DNA of 64,000 bases from Micromonospora fulviviridis. GTDB lineage: Bacteria > Actinomycetota > Actinomycetes > Mycobacteriales > Micromonosporaceae. The position numbers and the translations under genes are program-made. Under the pieces are notes generated by a model. It was not told the DNA's origin. It saw only the letters and a program-made list of their open reading frames with translations, and made no database searches. Of this stretch, positions 21,845 to 30,478 are shown one piece after another. How positions within the stretch are numbered: the first letter of the stretch is position 1; each line of letters starts with the position of its first letter. The DNA lies in contig NZ_BMRA01000005.1 of assembly GCF_014648395.1 (NCBI RefSeq), positions 249,884-313,883 on the forward strand. Reading direction: 5' to 3'.

Positions 21845-22792
21845 GTGACCACCTTGCTGGAGCCGCTCCGCAGGATCGCGGCATACGCAGTTTGTGCTGA
21901 TTCAGACGGCCGAGTGTTGCTGGTCCGCGCATCGGAGCGCTCCGGCACCCCCGGCATCTGGTCGCTGCCCGGCGGGGCGGTCGACCACGGTGAGGACCCC
22001 AAGCACACCGTCGTCCGGGAGACCGCCGCGGAGACCGGGCTCTCGGTCGCCGTCGCCGCCCTCCAGGACGTCCTCGCCGACATGCGGGCGCTGCCCGAGC
22101 GCGGCATCACGATCCACACCGACCGGCTGCTCTACACGGTCTCGGTGCGGGGCGGGACGCTCGCCGACCGGGTCGACCGCCCCACCGACCTGGCTCGCTG
22201 GTTCACCCTCGACGAGGCCCGGGAGCTGCCGCTGCGCTCGTTCACCGCGCGTGCCCTGGGCCTGCCGACCGCCACCGACGACGTCGTGCCGGAGGAGGTC
22301 CCCGAGTTCCCCTCGTTCTACGCCGTCCCCGGCCCGGACGGGCTGCACCGGGCGCAGCGCTTCGCCGCGTACGCCGTGGTGACCGACCCGGAGGAGCGGG
22401 TGCTGCTCACCCGTGTCTCCGACGGCTACCCGGGCGCCGGCTGCTGGCACCTGCCCGGCGGCGGCACCGACTACGGCGAGCAGCCGGGCGCCGCGCTGAT
22501 CCGGGAACTGGTCGAGGAGACCGGGCAGACCGGCCGCCTCGTCGAGCTGCTCGGGGTGGCCAGCCACCGGGACGCCGCCTCGCTGGGCCCGGAGGGCTAC
22601 CCGATCGACTGGCACGGCGTACGCGCCTTCTACCGGGTGGTCGTCGACCAGCCCGCCCCGCCCACGGTGGCCGACGTCGGCGGCTCCACCTGCGAGGCCC
22701 GCTGGTTCCGCCGCGAGGAACTGGGCGCCCTCCCGACCGACCGCCTCACCGAGGTGACGGCCGAAGCAGTCCACGCTGCCCACCTGATCTGA
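21845..22792 (+). CDS. Tandem-domain Nudix hydrolase (copy 1)
   Basis: Protein of 315 residues built of two Nudix domains. The first Nudix box (GAVDHGE, RETAAETGL) has Ala in place of the first catalytic Glu of the EE pair, so this half may be inactive. The second (GGTDYGE, RELVEETGQ) is canonical. Nudix enzymes hydrolyse nucleoside diphosphates linked to another moiety; the substrate here is unknown. The GTG at 21845 has GGGGAGA 10 nt upstream, and the long frame upstream of it is not coding. The next gene has the same two-domain design. Confidence 0.85.
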   Translation: MTTLLEPLRRIAAYAVCADSDGRVLLVRASERSGTPGIWSLPGGAVDHGEDPKHTVVRETAAETGLSVAVAALQDVLADMRALPERGITIHTDRLLYTVSVRGGTLADRVDRPTDLARWFTLDEARELPLRSFTARALGLPTATDDVVPEEVPEFPSFYAVPGPDGLHRAQRFAAYAVVTDPEERVLLTRVSDGYPGAGCWHLPGGGTDYGEQPGAALIRELVEETGQTGRLVELLGVASHRDAASLGPEGYPIDWHGVRAFYRVVVDQPAPPTVADVGGSTCEARWFRREELGALPTDRLTEVTAEAVHAAHLI

Positions 22793-22830
22793 CCCGGCCG
22801 CCTCGCCTCGCCCCACCCTCGCCTGGCGCC

Positions 22831-22891
22831 GTTGATCATGAGGTTAACGGTGTGAAATGTCCGTCCCGGTGCCGCTAACCTCATGATCGAC
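22831..22891. repeat. Intergenic inverted repeat, GTTGATCA family, copy 1
   Basis: Left arm 22831-22850 begins GTTGATCATGAGGTTAACGG; right arm 22872-22891 is its complement at 18 of 20 positions. The loop is 21 nt. A second element with the same outer sequence lies at 63909-63968. It sits between the two Nudix genes and could form a hairpin in RNA. Confidence 0.75.
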
Positions 22892-22913
22892 GGAGTCGAC
22901 GGGGTGGGAGTGG

Positions 22914-23831
22914 GTGCGGGTGGAGGAGCGGCGGCGGATCGGGGCTTACGGGGTCTTGCGGGACGGGCGCGGGCGGGTGTTGCTGGCGCGGGGGTCCGAC
23001 GGGTGTCCCTATCCGGGGGTGTGGCAGCTGCCGGGAGGCGGGATCGAGCACGCCGAGCATCCGGCGCGGGCCGTCGAGCGTGAGTTCGCCGAGGAGACCG
23101 GGCTGGTCGTCGCCGCCGGTGCCGTCCGGGCCGCGGTTGCCGACGTGGCCGTCTTCCCGACCGACGGTGTCGCGGTGCACACCGACCGGCTGGTCTTCGA
23201 GGTCGAGGCGCGCGGCGGTGAGCTCCGGCCCGAGCCGGCCGGCGGCAGCGACGAGCTGGGCTGGTTCACCCCGGACGAGGCGGCGGCCGTACCGCTGATG
23301 CTGTTCACCGCCGAGCTGCTCGGGGTGCCGGTGTCGCCGCTGCCGGCGGACCTGCCCCGGGCGCTGCCGCCCGGGCCCGCCGTCCCACCCGCCGACCGGC
23401 GGCAGCGCTTCGCCGCGTACGGGCTGGTCACCGACCCGGCCGGGCGGGTCCTCCTCACCATGATCGCCGACGGCTACCCGGGGGCCGGGAAGTGGCACCT
23501 GCCCGGCGGTGGCACCGACCACGGCGAGCAGCCCGCGACCGGCCTGCTCCGCGAACTGGTCGAGGAGGCCGGCCAGCTCGGCCGGGTGGTCGACCTCATG
23601 GCCGTGGACAACCTGCACAACCCGGCCGCGCTCGGCCCGGAGGGGCGGCCACTGGACTGGCACGGCGTGCGGGTGATCTACCGGGTGCGGGTGGACGTCC
23701 CGACCGAGGCGGTGGTGACCGAACTCGCCGGAGGCTCCACCGCCCGGGCGGCCTGGTTCGCTCCCGAGCAGGTCAGCGGCCTGCGGATGACCGAGGTGGC
23801 GGCCCGGGCAACCGGACATCGGGGGAGCTGA
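22914..23831 (+). CDS. Tandem-domain Nudix hydrolase (copy 2)
   Basis: Paralogue of the gene at 21845, 305 residues, again with two Nudix domains. Both boxes are complete: GGIEHAE with REFAEETGL, and GGTDHGE with RELVEEAGQ. The conserved second-domain segments (RFAAY..VTDP, DWHGVR..YRV) match copy 1, so the pair arose by gene duplication after the domain duplication. Start taken as GTG 22914; no strong ribosome site is seen. Biochemical substrate unknown. Confidence 0.85.
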   Translation: MRVEERRRIGAYGVLRDGRGRVLLARGSDGCPYPGVWQLPGGGIEHAEHPARAVEREFAEETGLVVAAGAVRAAVADVAVFPTDGVAVHTDRLVFEVEARGGELRPEPAGGSDELGWFTPDEAAAVPLMLFTAELLGVPVSPLPADLPRALPPGPAVPPADRRQRFAAYGLVTDPAGRVLLTMIADGYPGAGKWHLPGGGTDHGEQPATGLLRELVEEAGQLGRVVDLMAVDNLHNPAALGPEGRPLDWHGVRVIYRVRVDVPTEAVVTELAGGSTARAAWFAPEQVSGLRMTEVAARATGHRGS

Positions 23832-23866
23832 CGCCCGCTCACCGAGCCACCGTGGGCCGCCTCCGG

Positions 23867-24101
23867 TACAGTCGGTAGGTGGGATTGGCCGACGAAAACG
23901 GGCGTTGAGGCCCGAGATGGGAATAAGTGAGCGGTTCGCGCGGTTAAGCGAGTTATAAGTACCGCCGGCAGCTATCGCCAATCCCCTATCCCCTGTGCAA
24001 TGGTGTACTCCGCAAATGGGCTGCCGGGCCCGAAAGGTCCGGCACGAGACAGCCGGACACCCGCCCGCGAGGCGGTCACCCGATCCGGTGATGGAGGAAA
24101 C
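23867..24101 (+). other. Candidate structured 5' leader of pssA
   Basis: A TACAGT -10 box (23867-23872) would start transcription near 23879. Right after it GGGATTGGC (23881-23889) pairs with GCCAATCCC (23977-23985), closing a roughly 105-nt domain with smaller stems inside. A second nested structure spans 24002-24061: GGTGT with ACACC, GGCTG with CAGCC, and CCGGGCC with GGTCCGG around a CGAAA loop. A 9-codon open frame (GTG 23879 to TGA 23908) begins at the predicted start. The pssA ribosome site GGAGG stays free. No known riboswitch class is recognised. Confidence 0.4.
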
Positions 24102-25088
24102 GTGCCGAGAGCCCCATGGCGCCGGCGTCGTACGACTGACAGTCCGCGCCCCGCAGGGCGTCGCTGGGCGGGCCGGTTGCGCCGCAGCAGCACGTTCGCC
24201 CGCCAGGTGCTGCTGGTCCGGGTGGGCCGCCGGGACGGCGCCGCCGTCACCGGGACCGACCTGGTCACCCCCGACCACCGCTGGTCCGACCGCCAGCGTC
24301 GCCGCTACGGGCGGTACGACGCCGAGGTCGAGGCCGTCATGCCGGTCAGCCCGGCGCTCGGCCCGGCAGCGCCGGTCGACGAGTCGCCGGCGATGTCGAT
24401 CCCGCTGCTGCCGGGCGAGCGCACCGCCGCCCGCCGGGCCAAGTTCGCGCTGGTCAACGCCTGCACCCTGAGCAGCCTCATGCTCGGCATGCTGGCGATC
24501 TTCCTGGCCATGCAGGGCGAGGTCCGGGTCGCGGCGCTCTGCCTGATCGCCTGCGTCGCGTTCGACGGCCTCGACGGGGCGCTGGCCCGCAAGCTCAACG
24601 TGGCCAGCCCGTTCGGCGCGCAGATGGACTCGCTGGCCGACATGTGCTCGTTCGGCCTCGCCGCCCCGGTCGTGGTCTACGCCTCGCTGGCCGGCTCGGT
24701 GCCGCCGGCGGCCGCCGCGGTCGCCTGCGCCCTGGTGGCGGCCTGCGCCGCGATCCGGCTCGCCCGGTTCAACGTCTCGCCCAAGGACGGCCGGTTCTTC
24801 TGCGGCGTGCCGACCACCATGGCGGCCGCCGTGCTGGCCCTGACCGTGGCGATCGGGCTGCCGGTCTCCGGCCTCGTCATGGTCGCCGGCGTGGCGCTGC
24901 TCGCCTTCGCCATGGTGTCCAGCTTCCCCTACGCGAAGCTCGCCCGGCTGGTGAAGCTGCCGCCGTGGCTCTGGCTGGCCCCGGTGGTCGGCGCGCTGGT
25001 CGACATCCGGCTCACCTTCGCCCTCGTGGTGGTGGGCTACCTGGTCAGCGGCCCGCTGCTGTGGCTGCACCAGCGCCGCACCGCCTGA
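24102..25088 (+). CDS. pssA: CDP-diacylglycerol-serine O-phosphatidyltransferase
   Basis: Integral membrane enzyme of 328 residues that makes phosphatidylserine from CDP-diacylglycerol and serine. A basic, poorly conserved N-terminal stretch of about 105 residues precedes the CDP-alcohol phosphatidyltransferase domain. The motif DG-x2-AR-x8-G-x3-D-x3-D is complete from D158 (DGALARKL..G..D..D) and about six hydrophobic segments follow. The GTG at 24102 has TGGAGGAAAC immediately upstream; an ATG at 24000 would add 34 residues without a ribosome site. psd, the next enzyme, converges on it. Confidence 0.93.
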   Translation: MPRAPWRRRRTTDSPRPAGRRWAGRLRRSSTFARQVLLVRVGRRDGAAVTGTDLVTPDHRWSDRQRRRYGRYDAEVEAVMPVSPALGPAAPVDESPAMSIPLLPGERTAARRAKFALVNACTLSSLMLGMLAIFLAMQGEVRVAALCLIACVAFDGLDGALARKLNVASPFGAQMDSLADMCSFGLAAPVVVYASLAGSVPPAAAAVACALVAACAAIRLARFNVSPKDGRFFCGVPTTMAAAVLALTVAIGLPVSGLVMVAGVALLAFAMVSSFPYAKLARLVKLPPWLWLAPVVGALVDIRLTFALVVVGYLVSGPLLWLHQRRTA

Positions 25089-25099
25089 CCCGTACCACC

Positions 25100-25133
25100 G
25101 AAAAGGGGCGCCGCGAGAGCGGCGCCCCTTTTC
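25100..25133. terminator. Bidirectional terminator between pssA and psd
   Basis: Perfect 15-bp stem (25100-25114 with 25119-25133, loop GAGA), with AAAA on the left and TTTT on the right, so it can work on both strands for the convergent pair. Confidence 0.93.
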
Positions 25134-25149
25134 GCGTCCCTCCCCGGGA

Positions 25150-26397
25150 TCAGCTCCAGCGGGCGATGACCGTCGAGCCGCCGACGACCTTGTCGCCCGG
25201 CCCGACCAGCGGCTCGGCGGCGTCGGCCGGCAGGTAGACGTCGGTGCGCGAGCCGAACCGGATCAGGCCGAAGCGCTCACCCCGGGCCAGCAGCGAGCCG
25301 ACCGGCGCCCGCTGCACGATCCGGCGGGCGATCAGCCCGGTCCGCTGCGCCACGACGACCGTGCCGTGGTCGGTGTCCAGCACCGTGTACGCCGCCACGT
25401 TGTGCTCGGCGTCCGGCTTCATGGCGTTGACGAAGCCGCCGTCGGCGACGAAGTAGTCGACCACCTTGCCGGCCACCGGCGAGCGGTTGACGTGCACGTC
25501 CAGCACGGACAGGAAGACGGCGATCCGCAGCCACTCCCCGTCGCCGAAGCGCTCGTCGTGCAGCCGCTGCACCGAGAGGACCTGACCGTCCGCCGAGGCG
25601 ACCACGGCCGACGGGTCCTCCGGCACGTCCCGCTCCGGGTCCCGGAAGAACGCGGCCACCGGGGCGGCGGCCAGCGCCGGCAGCAGCCAGAGCTTGGACT
25701 TCGGCCGGGCGGCCCGGGCCAGCGCGGCCAGGCCGAGGGTGATGCCGGCCGCGGCCACCCCGTTGGAGTCGATGTGCATGCCCCGGGTCAGCGGCACGCT
25801 CGACGGCCGGTACGCCGGGGAGAGCGAGGCGGCCAGCGCGGCCGGCGCCGCGGTGAAGCGCAGGTGGTGCACGCGTACCGGCGGGGTGTTGCGCAGGACC
25901 AGGTCGGTGCGGACGCCGTGCAGCACCCCCTGCCGGTCCAGCTCGGCCCCGGCGCCCTCGGTGCGGAACAGCGGCGCGGCCACGCTCAGCACGCCGCCCT
26001 CGGCGAGGTACTTCGCCAGCCCGTCGATCGCCGTCCGGGCGTCCTCGGCGGTGCCGGTGAACGGTTCGGCCGCGACCACCACGGCGGCGGCGTCCGCCTC
26101 GGCGAGGGTGTCGACCACGCGTACCCGGTCGGCGACCCAGCGACCCTGGGCCGTCACGTGCGCGCGGAGCGCGGCGGCGGAGGCGCCCTCCGCCGGCACG
26201 ACGGTGAGCCGGTCGCCGGGGAGCAGCGCCTCGATCGCCGCGGCCAGCACCGCGGACTCCGGGGTCGCGCCGACCAGCAGGCCGGCCTTCGCGTCGTTAC
26301 GCCGGGCGAACTCGCTGACGAGGGTACGGGCGGCGCGCTCGCCGGCGCGGACCGCACCGGCGGGGCCGGTGACGCGCACGGCGGGGGACTGGGTCAT
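25150..26397 (-). CDS. psd: Phosphatidylserine decarboxylase with extra N-terminal domain
   Basis: Converts phosphatidylserine to phosphatidylethanolamine. 415 residues, well above the 210-300 usual for Psd. Residues from about 200 form the decarboxylase: MHIDSNG, hydrophobic segments, FFRDPERD, LDVHVNRSP and the self-cleavage site FGSR, where S383 would become the pyruvoyl group of a 33-residue alpha chain. Residues 10-190 look like a degenerate Rossmann methyltransferase domain (LLVGATPES, KYLAEGGVLSVAAPL) lacking a clear glycine-rich SAM loop. ATG 26397 follows CAGGAG. Confidence 0.88.
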   Translation of the reverse strand: MTQSPAVRVTGPAGAVRAGERAARTLVSEFARRNDAKAGLLVGATPESAVLAAAIEALLPGDRLTVVPAEGASAAALRAHVTAQGRWVADRVRVVDTLAEADAAAVVVAAEPFTGTAEDARTAIDGLAKYLAEGGVLSVAAPLFRTEGAGAELDRQGVLHGVRTDLVLRNTPPVRVHHLRFTAAPAALAASLSPAYRPSSVPLTRGMHIDSNGVAAAGITLGLAALARAARPKSKLWLLPALAAAPVAAFFRDPERDVPEDPSAVVASADGQVLSVQRLHDERFGDGEWLRIAVFLSVLDVHVNRSPVAGKVVDYFVADGGFVNAMKPDAEHNVAAYTVLDTDHGTVVVAQRTGLIARRIVQRAPVGSLLARGERFGLIRFGSRTDVYLPADAAEPLVGPGDKVVGGSTVIARWS

Positions 26398-26565
26398 CTC
26401 GGACGGGCTCCTGACGAGGTAGAGACGGAAGGCGGGACCACCCGGGCGACCCGGCCGACCGGGCGCCCCGGCCGCGACCGGGACGCCACGCGTGGGCCGG
26501 CCGACGGAGGCGAGATCTCCACCAGCCAGCATAGGCGGCACTGTCGGCGTGCCGCACCGTCGCGG

Positions 26566-27180
26566 TCAGCCCGGCCCGTCCCCGCCGGTACGCGGACCGC
26601 CTCCCGGCCGCTCCGCGCCCTCGTCGACCGCCGGCAGTTCGCGGGTGGCCGGTCCGTCCGTTTCCGGCTCGTCGGTGGCGGCCGGCAGCTCGCGGGTGAC
26701 CGACCCGGCCCCGCCGTCCGGCTCGCCCTCCGCGGCCGGCAGCTCGCGGGTCACGGGCTCGGCCGGCTCGATCGGGGACAGTTCGCGGGTCGCCGGCTCG
26801 TCCAGGACGTTCGGCGGGCCCGGTGACCAGCGTGGCTCCTCGTCGAACGGGCGGTCCTCCCGCGCGGCGAGCGGGGCGTCGGTCACCGCGTCGGTGGCCC
26901 ACTCGTCCGCCTCCTCGCCGGCCGGAGCGGAGGCGGCCGGCGGGCCCGCCTCGTAGGGGGCGGACACGGTGGCCTCCGCCGGTTCCGGCTCCGGGTGGCG
27001 GCCCGAGCGCAGCGCGCCGACGAGCCCGAGGAGTCCGATCAGGATCAGTGCGCCGGCCAGGAACCAGCCCACCGGAGGCAGCGCCAGCCCCAGGATCCGG
27101 GCCAGGAGCCACCAGGCGGACAGCCCGAGGAAGGCCAGCCCGAAGGCGAACGACACGATGTCGGTGCGGTGAGCCTTCAC
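26566..27180 (-). CDS. Two-TM membrane protein with TRELPA repeats
   Basis: Protein of 204 residues. Two transmembrane segments lie at about 8-27 and 32-52 (VSFAFGLAFLGLSAWWLLAR, then FLAGALILIGLLGLVGAL). The rest is acidic and low-complexity with four related units: ATRELS, VTRELPAAE, VTRELPAAT, ATRELPAVD. The GTG start at 27180 overlaps the TGA of the upstream PspC gene as GTGA, so the two are translationally coupled. No function can be assigned; context suggests an envelope-stress role. Confidence 0.75.
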   Translation of the reverse strand: MKAHRTDIVSFAFGLAFLGLSAWWLLARILGLALPPVGWFLAGALILIGLLGLVGALRSGRHPEPEPAEATVSAPYEAGPPAASAPAGEEADEWATDAVTDAPLAAREDRPFDEEPRWSPGPPNVLDEPATRELSPIEPAEPVTRELPAAEGEPDGGAGSVTRELPAATDEPETDGPATRELPAVDEGAERPGGGPRTGGDGPG

Positions 27181-29045
27181 CGGGTCACCTCCAGGTTTCC
27201 GGCGTTCACGTGGACCAGCAGGCGCAGCGAGCCGCCGCCGCGACCGTCCGGCCCGAGGTCGGTGTTCTCCCACTGGCGGCCGTTCAGCCCGCCGGTGCGC
27301 CGGCCGAAGACGGTGGCGTCACCAGCGTTGACGTCGGCCACCGTGGTGACGTCGACGTTCGGCGGCACGACCACCGTCGCCTTGCCGAAGTTGACCGCGA
27401 CGGTCACCTGGGTGTCCTTCTTGTCGAAGTCGACGTTGCGCAGGTCGAGCACGGCGTCGCCGAAGTTGTTCTCGTACCGGTCGGCCAGGTCGCGGTAGTC
27501 GGCCGGGGCCCACGTGACGTTGCCGTCGATACCGCGGACCCGGTCGTACGAGTCGGCGACGGTGGCGATGCCGAGCGCCGCCGCGGTCACCAGACCGAGT
27601 GCGATCAGCCAGCGGGCCCGGCCGAACCAGGTGCCCACCAGGAGCCCGAGGCCGATGGTGGCCAGCACCGCCGCGAAGTAGCCGGCCGCGCCGACGGGGA
27701 AGACGTCGAGCAGGTCGAGCATCGCCACCACGCCCAGCGCCAGGAAGATCAGCGAGAAGGTGACCGCGCCGAGCGCGGAGCGCTCCTTCGGCCGCTTCGG
27801 CGGCCGGGCCGGGCGGGCCGGCGGCGGCGGGGCGGGCGGGGCCGACCCGGCGTACGGGCCGTGCGGGGCGAACGGCGGCCGGTAGCCGCCCGGCGGCAGC
27901 GGCGCGCCCATCGGGGCGGGCGGCGGCACGGCGGCGGGCTCGCCGCTCGGGAGGCCCGTGGTCGGTGCGGCGGACCACGCCGGGGCCGGCTCGGTGACCG
28001 GCCATGCCTCGCCGGGCCGGCTGCCCGGGACGGCGGGCGGGAATGCCACGGTGGGCTCCGGCTCGGACCAGGCCGGGCGGGCGGCGGTCGCCGCGGGCCA
28101 GCCGGCGGCGGAGACCGGCGCGGCCGGGTGGCCCGGCTCGGGCCGTGCGGCCGGCGGGTAGCCCGGCTCGGGCCGGGTGGGCGGGTAGCCCGGCTCCGGT
28201 CGGGTGGCCGGGGGGTAGCCCGGCTCGGTCCGTGCCGCCGGCGGGCCGGTGACCGGCGGCTCGCCGGACCACGACACGGCCTCGGCCGGCGCGCCGGACC
28301 AGGGTGCCGACGGGGCTGCCGGTGGCGGGACCGGCCCGGCGGCGGCCGGCACGTCGGGGGCGGGCGCGGCGGCCGGCGGGGCCGGCCAGGCCACCGGGGG
28401 CACCGGGCCCGGCGGCGGGCCGGAAGGCGCACCGGGCGCCATCCGGGCCGGGCCGCGCTGGTCGCGGTTGAGCAGCAGCGCGCCGCCGATCAGGATCACC
28501 GCGCCGAGCAGGATGGCCCGGAAGCCGTTGGTGACGACGTAGCCGAAGCCGACCGCGACCACGATGCTGAGCACGATCACGGTGATCGGGGACATGCTGG
28601 ATCGGCCCCGGCCGAGCATCGACTCCACCGGCGAGGCGGTGTCGCCCTCACCGGGGATGATCAGCCACGCGGTGACGTAGACCAGGATGCCGATGCCGCC
28701 GAAGAAGCCCAGCACCGCCAGGAGCACCCGCCACAGCACCGGGTCGGTGTTGGTGGCCCGGCCGATCGCCGCGCAGACGCCGGCCAGGTAGCGGCCCTCC
28801 CGGGGGCGTACCAGCCCGTACCGGGAGGTGAAGCCGGCGCCGCCGGGCGGTGGGGCGTACCCGGCGGGTGGCGGGTCGGCGAACGGCGCGTCGCCCGTGG
28901 GCGGCGCGCCCGGCGGCGGGGTGGAGCCGGCCGGTGGGGGCGCCGCGGCGTCGGCGGCGGTGGGCGCCGGCCCCGGCGGGGGTGGCGGTGGCCCGTCCTG
29001 TGCTGCCGCCCCGGGGCGGGGCGGACGGGCAGCGTCCTCGGTCAT
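27177..29045 (-). CDS. PspC domain protein with LiaF-like C-terminus
   Basis: Envelope protein of 622 residues. A Pro-rich N-terminus precedes a PspC domain (about 75-135; LVRPREGRYLAGVCAAIGRA), further transmembrane segments, and a long disordered middle with EPGYPP repeats. More transmembrane segments follow, then a C-terminal beta-rich domain like the LiaF/cell-wall-active-antibiotics-response family (FGDAVLDLRNVDF, VAVNFGKATVVVPPNVDV). LiaF-type proteins modulate an adjacent sensor kinase. Divergent from the histidine kinase gene; 120 bp shared promoter region. Confidence 0.85.
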   Translation of the reverse strand: MTEDAARPPRPGAAAQDGPPPPPPGPAPTAADAAAPPPAGSTPPPGAPPTGDAPFADPPPAGYAPPPGGAGFTSRYGLVRPREGRYLAGVCAAIGRATNTDPVLWRVLLAVLGFFGGIGILVYVTAWLIIPGEGDTASPVESMLGRGRSSMSPITVIVLSIVVAVGFGYVVTNGFRAILLGAVILIGGALLLNRDQRGPARMAPGAPSGPPPGPVPPVAWPAPPAAAPAPDVPAAAGPVPPPAAPSAPWSGAPAEAVSWSGEPPVTGPPAARTEPGYPPATRPEPGYPPTRPEPGYPPAARPEPGHPAAPVSAAGWPAATAARPAWSEPEPTVAFPPAVPGSRPGEAWPVTEPAPAWSAAPTTGLPSGEPAAVPPPAPMGAPLPPGGYRPPFAPHGPYAGSAPPAPPPPARPARPPKRPKERSALGAVTFSLIFLALGVVAMLDLLDVFPVGAAGYFAAVLATIGLGLLVGTWFGRARWLIALGLVTAAALGIATVADSYDRVRGIDGNVTWAPADYRDLADRYENNFGDAVLDLRNVDFDKKDTQVTVAVNFGKATVVVPPNVDVTTVADVNAGDATVFGRRTGGLNGRQWENTDLGPDGRGGGSLRLLVHVNAGNLEVTR

Positions 29046-29165
29046 GCCTCCGATCCTGCTGCCCCGGCCGCCCGAGCGTCCTCAGGACCCGACCCTGACC
29101 CCACCCTGAGATCCCGGGGCGGCGAATGTCCGGGGCGTCCCCGTGGTCCGGGGCGGTCCGGCCGT

Positions 29166-30476
29166 GTGACGATCGGGACGTCGGCCGCCGCCGGCACGCC
29201 GTCCCCGACCCGGGAGCCTCCGATCAGCAGCACCGTGACTCCGCACCCCCCGCGCCTCTACCGGGCCACCGAGCACCGGCTGGCCGCGGGCGTGGCCGCC
29301 GGCCTCGCCGAACACCTGGGCATCTCGGTGCTCCGGGTCCGGGTGGCCTTCATGGTGCTGCTCGGGCTGAGCGGTCTCGGGCTGCTGCTCTACGCCGCCT
29401 TCTGGGCGGTGGTCCCGCCGCGGCCCGGCGACACCGCCGTCCCGCCCCGCCGCGACCTCACCCAGCTGCTGCCCTTCGTGGCGATCGGGCTGGGCGTGCT
29501 GCTGCTCCAGGTCGTCGCCTTCGACTCGGTCGGCGCGGCCGGCACCGCCGGCTGGCTGGTCGCCATCATCGCGGTCGGCGCCGGGGTGATCTGGCACCAG
29601 TCCGCGCCGGAGCGCCGCCGGCAGTGGGGCGGCTCCATGGCGGTGCCCTGGCTGGGTGCGGTGGTGGAGGAGAGCGACCGGCGCTCGTTCGTGCTCCGCT
29701 TCATCGGCGGCGGGGTGCTCGTCGCGGTCGGCATCATCGGCGTGGCGGCGGTCTACTCGCCGGCGCAGAACTTCGACGCCGTGCTCAACGGCATCATCTT
29801 CGCCCTGGTCGGGCTGGCCGGGGTGGGCGTGGTGACCGGCCCGGTGCTCTGGCGCACGTGGAACCAGCTCCGCTCGGAGCGCGAGGGCCGGATACGCGAG
29901 CAGGAGCGGGCCGAGCTGGCCGCCATGGTGCACGACCAGGTGTTGCACACCCTCGCCCTGATCCAGCGCAACGCCAGCGACGTCAAGACGGTGCAGCGGC
30001 TGGCCCGGGGCCAGGAGCGGTCGCTGCGGAACTGGCTCTACAAGCCGACCGCCTCGCCGACCGAGCGTTTCGCGGCCGCGCTGGAGCAGGCCGCCGCCGA
30101 GGTGGAGGACACCTTCGCGATCACCGTGGAGACGGTGGTGGTCGGCGACCGGGAGACCGACGAGCGGGTCGGGGCGCTGGTCGCCGCGGCCCGGGAGGCG
30201 CTGGTGAACGCGGCCCGGCACGCCGAGGTGCGGACCGTCTCGCTCTACGCCGAGGTGGAGCCGGAGCAGGTGAGCGCCTTCGTACGGGACCGGGGCAAGG
30301 GCTTCGACCCGGATACCGTGGAGGATCACCGGCACGGCGTCCGAGGTTCGATCATCGGACGGATGAAGCGGCACGGTGGCCGGGCGGAGATCCGGTCCGA
30401 GCCGGGGGAGGGGACCGAGGTCCGGCTGATCCTCCCGATCAGCGGCTCGGGCTCCACTGCGGAAAGGGACAAATAA
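29166..30476 (+). CDS. PspC-domain sensor histidine kinase
   Basis: Membrane histidine kinase of 436 residues. The N-terminus carries a PspC domain (RLYRATEHRLAAGVAAGLAEHL), followed by several transmembrane helices up to about residue 235. The HisKA_3 dimerisation domain has the phosphoacceptor H256 in AAMVHDQVLHTLALIQ. The ATPase domain shows EALVNAARHA (N box) and VRDRGKGFDPD (G1). Starts at GTG 29166, or possibly GTG 29235; neither has a good ribosome site. The response-regulator gene begins 2 bp after its stop. PspC kinases respond to envelope stress. Confidence 0.9.
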   Translation: MTIGTSAAAGTPSPTREPPISSTVTPHPPRLYRATEHRLAAGVAAGLAEHLGISVLRVRVAFMVLLGLSGLGLLLYAAFWAVVPPRPGDTAVPPRRDLTQLLPFVAIGLGVLLLQVVAFDSVGAAGTAGWLVAIIAVGAGVIWHQSAPERRRQWGGSMAVPWLGAVVEESDRRSFVLRFIGGGVLVAVGIIGVAAVYSPAQNFDAVLNGIIFALVGLAGVGVVTGPVLWRTWNQLRSEREGRIREQERAELAAMVHDQVLHTLALIQRNASDVKTVQRLARGQERSLRNWLYKPTASPTERFAAALEQAAAEVEDTFAITVETVVVGDRETDERVGALVAAAREALVNAARHAEVRTVSLYAEVEPEQVSAFVRDRGKGFDPDTVEDHRHGVRGSIIGRMKRHGGRAEIRSEPGEGTEVRLILPISGSGSTAERDK

Positions 30477-30478
30477 CC

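Noticed and set aside
24000..24101. N-terminal extension of pssA from ATG 24000
   Set aside because: No ribosome site at 24000, whereas GTG 24102 has a near-perfect GGAGG; the extra 34 residues lack conserved features. Kept only as an alternative.
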